From positions 24,699,973 through 24,763,972 of the forward strand of contig CP137682.1 in assembly GCA_037976565.1 (NCBI GenBank): a stretch of 64,000 nt of DNA, in the 5' to 3' direction. The DNA comes from Mesocentrotus franciscanus. Its lineage: Eukaryota > Echinodermata > Echinoidea > Camarodonta > Strongylocentrotidae. The notes under the pieces were generated by a model. That model did no database searches, had not been told where the DNA came from, and saw only the letters and a program-made list of their open reading frames with translations. Every line of letters starts with the position of its first letter. Within the stretch, counting starts at the first letter, position 1. Shown piece after piece: positions 55,599 through 64,000 of the stretch. The position numbers and the translations under genes are program-made.

Positions 55599-55763
55599 AT
55601 TGAGGAGCTATCGCACGAGACGGCAGATCTGGGTTCTGCTGCATCCTCTCATTACGCGAGAGGTCTCTGCTTCATGCCAAATCTTCGATCACTGGATCTG
55701 GACAGTGTAAAGCTGAGTGATGAGTTCTACTCGACGATCGCCTCTGAGGCATCAAGATCAAAG
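55599..55763 (+). CDS. LRR exon 12 of the NLR array
   Basis: 165 bp, intact; differs from exon 10 at only a couple of positions (STIAS for STMAS). It belongs to the second copy of a 2.6-kb higher-order block (about 52320-54900 against 54900-57490). Confidence 0.85.
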
Positions 55764-56376
55764 GTATACCAAACACGATTTCAATTGGAAACGATTTGTT
55801 TCTATATACTTTTGCATTCTTCAAATTCAACATATGGGGTAACTGTATTTTCAGACTTTTTAAAAAGAAATCATATATAAACACTAGTCACCAGCACTCT
55901 CATATCAATATAATAAATAGTTTGTCATGCTGACAAAAAGAAGAAAATCATGTGAGTAAAATAAAATTTGGTATCATAAAGATATGGATTCATATAAAGC
56001 GTGTTTTAAAAGCATGTATCCTACAAATAGTATATATAACATTCTATTTTTAGAATTTTTTCAATTTTGTCAATAGTCTTTAGGAAATAAAGTTTACATG
56101 TGCATTGTAAATAGACGGATATAACAGCTTTATTCTGCTTGAACAGACCATCTATAATTGATGACATTTGTTCGTCTTTCCTCATCTCGTCTTTCTTTTA
56201 TATTACCAACCCACTTCCCTCGGGATTTTTCTCTCTATCTCTCTCTGTGTCTCATTATGTCTCTGGCTCAGTGCCGCTCTCTCTCTCTCTCTATCTCTCT
56301 TTCTCTCTCTCTCTTCTCTTTTCCATGCTTTAAAAGTCTAAGTGGAGGTTTATAATGTAATACATTAATGACAATG

Positions 56377-56667
56377 TTTCGATTATTTTTGGATGCAGGA
56401 CTTGGCAACACTACCCCTCCCCACTCCTGTGTCGGAGGGACCGCATTCGTGTTCCCAAAATTTCCGGTAAAGGAGTACTTTTTGCGCGACAAAGTCCGGC
56501 CCGAGAATTATAAAAAAAGGAAGTGTATTTGACTTTTCACCCGGAGATTTCTTTAAAAAAGGGGTGTTTTTCCTCTATCTCTCTTTGGATTCCTGAGAAA
56601 TTTTAAAAGGGGGTTATAAAATATCTTGAATATCATAGATAGGGGGGTAAATTGAGCAGTGTTCCGG
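56377..56667. repeat. Exon-less unit insert, copy 2
   Basis: Same replacement as 53807-54096, within the second higher-order block; adds GGGACCGCATTCGTG where copy 1 has GGGACATTCGTG. Confidence 0.8.
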
Positions 56668-57074
56668 GTCATAATGGTATAGATTCATACAAAAGCGTGT
56701 TTAAAAAACATGAATATTATATATAGTATTAAGCATTCTATATTTAGAAATCATTTAAATTTAGTCAATTGTCGCAAGATTAATTTTACATGTGCATTGT
56801 AAAAAGACAGATATAACAGCTTTATTCTGCTCGAACAGACCATCTATAATTGATGACATTTGTTCGTCTTTCCTCATCTCGTCTTTCTTTTATATTACCA
56901 CACCCACTTCCTTCAGGTTTTTCTCTCTATCTATCCCTCTCTGTCTCTCATTATGTCTCTGGCTCAGTGCCGCTCTCTCTCTCTCTCTCTATCTCTCTTT
57001 CTCTCTCTCCCTTCTCTTTTCCTTGCTTTAAAAGTCTAAGTGGAGGTTTATAATGTAATACATTAATGACAATG

Positions 57075-57366
57075 TTTCGATTATTTTTGGATGCAGGACT
57101 TGGCAACACTACCCCCCTCCCCACTCCTGTGTCGGAGGGACCGCATTCGTGTTCCCAAAATTTCCGGTAAAGGAGTACTTTTTGCGCGACAAAGTCCGGC
57201 CCGAGAATTGTAAAAAAAGAAGGTGTATTTGACTTTTCACCCGGAGATTTCTTTAAAAAAGGGGTGTTTTTCCTCTATCTCTCTTTGGATTCCTGAAAAA
57301 TTTTAAAAGGGGGTTATAAAATATCTTGAATATCATAGATAGGGGGGTAAATTGAGCAGTGTTCCG
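57075..57366. repeat. Exon-less unit insert, copy 3
   Basis: A further tandem copy of the exon-less unit (0.7-kb period), absent from the first higher-order block. Confidence 0.8.
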
Positions 57367-57805
57367 GGTCATAATGGTATAGATTCATACAAAAGCGTGT
57401 TTAAAAAACATGAATATTATATATAGTATTAAGCATTCTATATTTAGAAATCATTTAAATTTAGTCAATTGTCGCAAGATTAATTTTACATGTGCATTGT
57501 AAAAAGACGTATATAACAGCTTTATTCTGCTCGAACAGACCATCTATAATTGATGACATTTGTTCGTCTTTCCTCATCTCGTCTTTCTTTTATATTACCA
57601 CACCCACCTCCTTCGGGGTTTTTCTCTCTATCTCTCTCTGTTTCTCATTATGTCTCTGTCTCTGTCGGTCTCTCTCTCTCTCTCTATCCCGCTCTCTCCT
57701 TTCTCTTTCCCTTGCTGTAAAAGTCTAAGTTTATTTATATTAGACATGTCGTCAATACTTGATAATACTATTCACTCTATTCAACCTGTCCTGTCACACC
57801 ACCAG

Positions 57806-57968
57806 ATTGAGGAGCTAACGCACAAGACGGCAGATCTGGGTTCTCACGCATCCTCTCATTACGCGAGGTCTCTGCTTCATGCCAAATCTTCGATCACTGG
57901 ATCTGGACAGTGTAAAGCTGAGTGATGAGTTCTACTCGACGATCGCCTCTGAGGCATCAAGATCAAAG
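57806..57968 (+). pseudogene. LRR exon 13, 2-nt deletion
   Basis: Near-copy of exon 11 (LTHKTADLGSHASSHY) but 163 bp: CATTACGCGAGG for CATTACGCGAGAGG. Last recognisable LRR exon in the window; no C-terminal exon or stop-codon exon was identified. Confidence 0.8.
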
Positions 57969-58601
57969 GTATACCAAACACGATTTCAATTGGAAACGAT
58001 TTGTTTCTATATACTTTTGCATTCTTCAAATTCAACATAATTATGGGGTAACTGTATTTTCAGACTTTTTTAAAAGAAATCATTTATAAACACTAGTCAC
58101 CAACACTCTCATATCAATATAATAAATAGTTTGTCATCCTGACAAAAAGAAGAAAAAACAATCATGTGAGTAAAAAAAAATTTGGTATCATAAAGATATG
58201 GATTCATCAAAAAGCGTGTTTTAAAAGCATGTATCCTACAAATATTATATATATAACATTCTATTTTTAGCATTTTTTTCAATTTTGTCAATAGTCTTAG
58301 GAAATAAATTTTACATGTGCATTGTAAATAGACGGATATAACAGCTTTATTTTGCTTGAACAGACCATCTATAATTGATGACATTTGTTCGTCTTTCCTC
58401 ATCTCGTCTTTCTTTTATATTACCACACCCACTTCCCTCGGGTTTTTTTCTCTCTATCTCTCTCGGTCTCTCATTATGTCTCTGGCTCAGTGCCGCTCTC
58501 TCTATCTCTCTCTCTCTCTCTCCCTCTCTCCCTCTCTCCCTTCTCTTTTCCTTGCTTTAAAAGTCTAAGTGGAGGTTAATAATGTTACATTCATGACAAT
58601 G

Positions 58602-58889
58602 TTTCGATTATTTGTGGATGAAGGACTTGGCAACCCTACCCCCAACTCCTGTGTCGGAGGGACCTCATTCGTGTTCCCAAAATCTCCGGTAAAGGAGTAC
58701 TTTTTGTGCGACAAAGTCCGGCCCGAGAATCGTAAAAAAAGAGGGTGTATTTGACTTTTCACCCGGAGATTTCTTTTAAAAAGGGGTGTTTTTCCTCTAT
58801 CTCTCTTTGGATTCCTGAAAAATTTTCAAAGGGGGTTATAAAATATCGTGAATATCATAGATAGGGGGGTAAATTGAGCAGTGTTCCGG
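58602..58889. repeat. Exon-less unit insert, copy 4, and array 3' edge
   Basis: Last copy of the insert; after CAGTGTTCCGG the sequence leaves the array (GATCTAGGGGGTCTCC), so the tandem units end at about 58890. Confidence 0.75.
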
Positions 58890-60334
58890 ATCTAGGGGGT
58901 CTCCAAGGCAGGAAAAGCCAGCGAAAAGCCCACGAAAGGGGGTTTCAGAAATGTTGGCAGTCCTGAGAAAAGGGGGTGCTTTCAAAGGGAGGGAACAAGC
59001 ATACGCGTACTCTAAATGACACGGGATGGGGGAGGTGGCGGGCGGGCGGGTGGTCCTAACCCTAATGTATTCAGATGTATATCTCATAAGAAACCATGCA
59101 CATACCTTAAACAGGTTTCTCCCTTAGTAAATTTCAATAGGCTTCTCGTGATAAGCCTGACAGTCATTCAAAGTTACAACTGCGTACTACCCTTTTGTTG
59201 AAATGTACTTGCTTGATCTCTCATGAGCTTAGGATGCTGCACCAGTAGCGTACCTACGGGGGGCAGTCTCTCCCCCGACGAGTGACAAGCAAGCAAAAAA
59301 AAGGAAAGGAAAGGAAAAGGGAAGAAAGAAGGGCTAAAAACACGAGTTAGAAGTGGACCCAGGGCACTCACTTATCCCTATATAGGCCAAGGTCCCGCGG
59401 TCTAGCTAGCCATGCTCCGAGATTTAGGTCGTTTTCAGGTCAGAACTAGCCCTAATTCGTGTTTTAGGCCTATAAGATTAAAACAAAATGCCGCTGATCG
59501 CTCTACACTAGGGCGTAAATGTTACAACGTTGAAAAGTATGTCAGGACTCGGTTAGATTCAGGTCCATCTGTCAAATCATCATGCCGTTACACAATGTAC
59601 AGGGCCCACGGCGGGCTCGGGGAGCCGCCCCCTCTTTTTTTGATAAAGTATGTTAAAGAAAAATAGAAAGAAACCAACCAAGAGCAAGGCCCCATCAAAA
59701 AACTTTCCTGCAAAATGCGACACCACATTAAAGCGCGAAAAAATAGCAAAGTAAAAACACGGAGGCATCGTCAAGCATGTCGGCAAAGCTTCCGAGTTCG
59801 GCAGTTTGCGGATTCATAAAATTAGTTCTTAAAAGCCTAATTCGTTCGGAAAATTACACACTTTTATCGTCAGAATCTGGGTAAAAACACTCCATTCATC
59901 AGTTGTACAGGTGCATAAAAGACAAACTGTCAGTCAAAAAATTTCTTTTTCAATCTGCGCATAATTATATGCAAATTATACCGAACAAAATCAGTCTCAT
60001 GCACATCGTTTTAATGTCACAGATGAGTCGTTACTGTTACACTTTATGGACAGATTGGATAGATGTGTAAATCATTAAAATTATAATCAGTGTACGATGC
60101 GAAAACGATTCATCTCCAGCTTCCGGAAATAATAACATTCCGCTTTTGTATGTACATACGATGTCTCTAATCGCTTTACAGATACTCGCGAAAGGGCCGC
60201 CTTTGGCGGCCTTTCGCGTGCGTTGTGTGAGCGATATAAGGTGTTGAAAGGACGTACTTGAGAGTTGACATGTTGAATGGTGGATTGGTAAAACAAAACA
60301 AAAGAAGTTGGTGAATGCTATCCTATACAGAATT
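58890..60334. other. 3' flank of the array, no gene recognised
   Basis: Contains purine-rich AAAGGGGGT phrases (58905-58985), a GGCGGGCGGGCGGG stretch near 59035, an element-like end CAGTAGCGTACCTACGGG at about 59247 without partner, and a perfect-looking hairpin CGCGAAAGGGCCGCC / GGCGGCCTTTCGCG at about 60187-60217. No exon with convincing borders was found. Confidence 0.45.
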
Positions 60335-60795
60335 ATAATAATAATGATATGTGCTTATATAGCGCCGAACACTTACTTTGTTGGAAGTCTCTAAGCGCTC
60401 TGCAATAATCCAGCATAACTACCCTGCATGGCTTTAGCAGAGCAGCTGTCACGCGCTCTCGTTTCAAGGAATAAATTCCTACCAGCTAGGTCCCCATTTA
60501 CTTCACCAGGGCCCCGTTGCATAAAACTTACCATTGATGGTAACTTCGCCATCAATGGCAACTACCATGGTAACAAGGCTCAACAGCCAATCAAAATCAA
60601 GGTTTCCATGGTAGTTACCATTGATGGCAAAGTTACCATCAATTGTAAGTTTCGTGCAACGGGTCTGGGATGGAGTGCATCACAATGTGGATGAATTTCT
60701 TGCTGAAGGAAATCAACGTCCTGGAGTGGGATTCGAACTCACGACCTAATGATTGAAAGACGTGAGTCAGAACCACTGCACTATGACGCTTCCAG
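60335..60795 (-). mobile_element. tRNA-headed SINE, split by a foldback MITE
   Basis: On the minus strand: A-box-like TAGTGCAGTGGTTCTGAC and B box GAGTTCGAATCCC near 60790-60720, a body, then AGAGCGCTTAGAGACTTCC, GGCGCTATATAAGC and an ATTATTATT tail at about 60340. The MITE at 60511-60664 interrupts the body. Confidence 0.75.
60511..60664. mobile_element. Foldback MITE, third copy
   Basis: GCCCCGTTGCATAAAACTTA to GTTGCACGAAAC-type inverted ends with the same ACTACCATGGTAAC interior as the two array copies. Independent insertion within a SINE. Confidence 0.8.
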
Positions 60796-61330
60796 GTCGT
60801 GTGCACCTAATACATGTACAATAATAAATCCATTCTTATTTTTAGTTGATTTGATGCCGTCTATACTAGTAAAAGTAGCGCATTTACCCCCAACAAAAAG
60901 GAGTAAAATAGACATAAATAGTGAACAAAATATATCAGATATTTGTTTTGTATTTTCATGTTTTTTTATTGAAATTTGCCTAAAAGAAAAATGATTTAAA
61001 TGAGCCAATCTGTTTGCAGGTGGTAATACTACATTTACACATACATGTTCATGTAAACAGAACAAAAGAAGTAACTACTAACCACCCCCCTGAAGAATTG
61101 CTCATAATTTCGAAACCCTTAAAATGTATCACAATGTCATCTTACCACAATATTGGTAGAGTCGTTAGGTACATTTTGTGTGAAAATCAGAGATATCAAT
61201 CACTGTATGGCTGAATGAGCACAGATTAAAGACAAAATGGCCCAATTGAAAAGTCACAGGACACTGTGCGTGCCTGTTCATTGTTGTGAAACAGCACATG
61301 ACTGAATGCATTGATTATATGAAACAATGC
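60796..61330. other. Nothing recognised
   Basis: AT-rich sequence without exon, repeat or RNA features I can support. Confidence 0.45.
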
Positions 61331-62537
61331 CAGTGGCGGATCCAGGAATTTCTTACGGGGCACAAAATCGCATGGGGTGAAATATATGAAAAACGATGGA
61401 GCGGCGTCAGCGAGGAGGAGGAGCGACAAGCGGGATGGGTCTGGGAGGGGTCAGACCCCCCCTGAGTAGGAAGCATTTGCAATTTTAGAACCACATTAGG
61501 TGCATTTTCAGGCACTTCCTGGAGTAATATGACGTAAAATGCTTTCTCCTACCCTCAAAGAGTAGGGATCCAGGGCGGATGATTGGATCTAGCTTTTTGC
61601 TAAGGGGGTTGACCCAATGACGACACGGAGCATCGTCCACGAGCAAAGCGGCGAGGCGATTTTTTGTTGTTGCTATTTTGAACCCCCGTAAGTGATGTTT
61701 TCCTGGCATCTACTGACACAATGGAGACCATAAAAAGCAGTGCATGATAACGTCTTTTTAAATCAAGTTTAAACAGTTTAAGGGGGGTTTGACCCGATGA
61801 CGATGCGGATACTATGTGGGTCTGGACACATGGCGTTTTTCTATTCACATCACATTTTCACTTGGCAGCCAAGGGGGTTAAACCCCTAACCCCTCCCCTA
61901 CCCCTCCCATAGATCCGCCACTGGGATCTTTTGCAAACTGGAAGCAATAAGCATTACATGAAGGCGATGGAAAAAAGTGCTTGCGAAACAGATAAAAACT
62001 TTGTGGTAGGCTCTTCGCGGCCACAGGGATGACAGAAAATAATATGACAATGAAACCAGCAACTGTGGCAGGGGCGGGGACAATCTGCATGCTGAAAGAG
62101 CACTTAGAATAGGTATATCGGAAAATTAATTCAAGACTAAGTTATAAGTTAGAAGTTAGAAGTTATAAAGGAGATAAAATCTTTGGTATTAGTCATGTTC
62201 GACTTAAAATTTCATGCCCCCCCCCCCGCCCGCCCCTTACCCGGTAAAAAAAAACACCTACTTATTATCATCCCCCTTTCTTTCTTTTCTCTTCTCATTA
62301 TTCTCCTTTTCCCCCTTTTCTCTCCTCCGTCTTTCCGCCTTTCTTCTTTTTCCGCCTTTTCTCTCCTCTCTCTTCCCCTTTCCCCTCCTTTTTCTCCTCT
62401 CCCTTTTTCTTTCCTCCCTCTTTCCTTCTTCTTTCTCTCTTCTCCCTTTTTTTCCTCTCCTTTTCTTTCCCCTCCTTTTCTCCTTTTCTTTTTTGGCCGG
62501 ACACGTGCCCCCTGTGTCCCCCCTGGATCCGCCACTG
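61331..62537. mobile_element. CAGTGGCGGATCC-ended composite element
   Basis: Starts CAGTGGCGGATCCAGG and ends CCTGGATCCGCCACTG; AATGC adjoins both ends (61326-61330, 62538-62542). A second right end (ATAGATCCGCCACTG, about 61906-61920) lies inside, so two related elements may be overlapped or nested. The right part holds the polypyrimidine tract. No coding evidence. Confidence 0.55.
62213..62500. repeat. Long polypyrimidine tract
   Basis: After a C-run (62217-62228) and a short purine break, about 235 bp (62265-62500) are almost entirely C and T on the + strand in irregular CCTTTTCTC phrases. The long open frames on both strands here are consequences of this composition. Confidence 0.85.
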
Positions 62538-62542
62538 AATGC

Positions 62543-63737
62543 TTTTTGATATTCCATCCATATTTATTTTTAAATGGCACATGTGGTTAAATGCATTATT
62601 TGCAATTGTAAAACAGTGCATTTTAAAATTGTTTAATACTAAGTAAACTGCAATGATAATATTACTTTTGCGAATTTTTAAATATGAAAATAAAAATTCA
62701 TTAATGTATGCTTATTCAACCATGGATCAATGATAACCTCTTATTGTTACACATTGTTTTCCCAACTACCATAGAAATATTTTTGCAAGACGAAATCTTG
62801 AAACGATTCTACGTTATAAAATTATGAGCAATTGTTTTGGAGTGTAGTTACTTTTTGTGACAATCAACCATCATTTTTTTTTCTTCCAAGAGTGCTCTTT
62901 TTTTAATTTACAAAAAAAAGCCCCCTTGAGGTTTCTCATGGGGGTTCTTTTCATGACGGGTGCTATTTTTTGGAATGTAATTTGGTTTCTTAATTTTAGT
63001 CCGGCCGTATCGTATAAATACAGCATTCATAGAATCTTACATTTCGGTTAATGATTCCCAGGATGATTCCAGCATCCACTATTACTCAAATGAAAATGTT
63101 CTTATACTATTAGATATTACATCGTGTCAAGATATATGTCGTGTAGTCACTATCTTTTAAATTTAGCATTTTGAGCTGTCAAAAATATGTCTCAATAATA
63201 ATTATGGCCTAACTTTGGAAAATTATGAATTTGTTGATAGATATTAATTGGTATACGACTATTTGTTCATGTTATCTTGAAACCATGATTAAATTAAAAA
63301 GGAAAAATGAGACAAATAGAGAAACTTAAATTGTTTTCATATGGATTTTACTCATACACTTAAGCGTCAACCAAAATATGTTTGTAATTTCACTAATGTT
63401 CACAACTGGGAATTTTCACAACTGTATAATTTTCACATGATCAGATCAACGCGAATGAAAAAATAGATTAGCCAATACATAGATTAAGCGCGCGTAAACA
63501 ATCACAGCTTTCGTATTCGCTTTCCACGTAGATGAAGGCACCAGCGAACGCAACGGTACTATGAAATTATTGCTTATTTCAGTTATCAGTGAAAACGTTT
63601 TCTCTCGCGGAACCATTCTTTTATACATGCTGAAGGTATCGCTTATTTTATTATTCTCAATTTGAAGAGTGTACATTTGCTCAACAGTGCAAGTACCGAT
63701 ATCCGTTGCCATCCTCTTTCAGGAACTATTTTGAGTT
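62543..63737. other. Nothing recognised
   Basis: AT-rich sequence. A minus-strand frame at 63446-63712 has no recognisable domain or supporting splice sites. Confidence 0.4.
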
Positions 63738-64000
63738 TTTATCCCCTCGCCGACGAAGTCGGAGGGGATATAGAAACGCCGCCGTCCGTCCGTCCTTCCT
63801 TCCTTCCTTCCTTCCGTGTGTGCGTCCGTCCGTAACAAATTTGGTTTCCGATCAATAACTTCAGTAATGTTTGACGGATTTTAATGAAGTTTGATATGAA
63901 GGTACATGGTATCAAAATACAGGCTTACTTCGATTTCGGAGTATGTAGGTCAAAGGTCAAAGGTCATAGCTCATTAAATATGCGAAAAAATACACATCTG
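63738..64000 (+). repeat. GGAGG-type element start, cut by the window end
   Basis: Hairpin CGCCGACGAAGTCGGAGGGG, then CCGTCCGTCCTTCCTTCC and the family-like AGGTCAAAGGTCA phrases. Related in plan to the GGAGGCAT-type elements but with different hairpin sequence. Continues past 64000. Confidence 0.7.

Noticed and set aside
60187..60217. Rho-independent terminator-like hairpin
   Set aside because: Strong palindrome but no following T-run and no reason to expect bacterial-type termination here.
62212..62621. Overlapping open frames of about 100-135 codons on both strands
   Set aside because: Produced by the polypyrimidine tract (Pro/Ser/Phe/Leu on one strand, Lys/Glu/Arg/Gly on the other).

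Overview
This is eukaryotic, animal DNA: there are no operons, coding segments are short exons separated by long AT-rich introns, and most of the window is transposon-derived. The best-supported host gene is a Death-NACHT-LRR (NLR) innate-immunity gene on the + strand whose leucine-rich-repeat exons are tandemly multiplied. That architecture, the abundance of small inverted-repeat elements, Penelope-like and PIF/Harbinger elements, and tRNA-derived SINEs suggest a marine invertebrate deuterostome. I favour an echinoderm, most likely a sea urchin; this is an inference from gene type, not a species identification.

1-15.4 kb: a transposon graveyard built on an imperfect segmental duplication (copy A about 1-8325, copy B about 8973-14946). 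Comparing the copies exposes nested insertions with clean 3-bp TTA/TAA target duplications typical of PIF/Harbinger elements: a 4.1-kb element (3036-7171) inside another (2233-7325), which occurs without the insertion at 13010-13957. Copy B carries a Harbinger-type transposase pseudogene (11035-12320, minus strand). A Tc1/mariner transposase fragment adjoins at 14943-15430.

15.4-20 kb: inverted arms made of about 110-bp tandem repeats (16.0-16.3 and 17.2-17.75 kb), a 99-bp palindromic element with a 9-bp target duplication, a 1.25-kb hAT-like element with an 8-bp target duplication and a degenerate AGTGCCCCTTTT-rich interior (17974-19222), and a foldback element.

20-31 kb: 5' and central exons of the NLR gene: Death-domain exon (20197-20495), NACHT ATPase exon (28389-29921, with several single-step frameshifts), and a first LRR exon (30479-30661). 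The 8-kb intron between Death and NACHT holds a tRNA-derived SINE, a tandem-repeat element, a diverged long inverted repeat and a MITE.

31-44 kb: insertions. These include a TIR-flanked element with a SAP-like mini-ORF (31813-33805), GGAGGCAT-type tandem-repeat elements one of which is split by a piggyBac-like TTAA element (35822-36618), and a Penelope-like retroelement with inverted ends (40839-42798) that landed next to a decaying LRR unit. A 7SL-like SINE piece and a GC-rich TAA-flanked element follow.

44-58.9 kb: thirteen tandem copies of a unit of about 0.9-1.5 kb, each with one 165-bp phase-0/phase-0 exon encoding two LRRs. Nine exons are intact and four carry 1-2-nt deletions. Four further units have the exon replaced by unrelated sequence. 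Because every exon is 55 codons in phase 0, copies can be gained, lost or skipped without changing frame, so this is a modular receptor ectodomain array.

58.9-64 kb: SINE, foldback, hAT-like and polypyrimidine repeats; no host gene recognised. Whether the many indels in coding segments reflect pseudogenes or consensus errors cannot be decided from this sequence alone.
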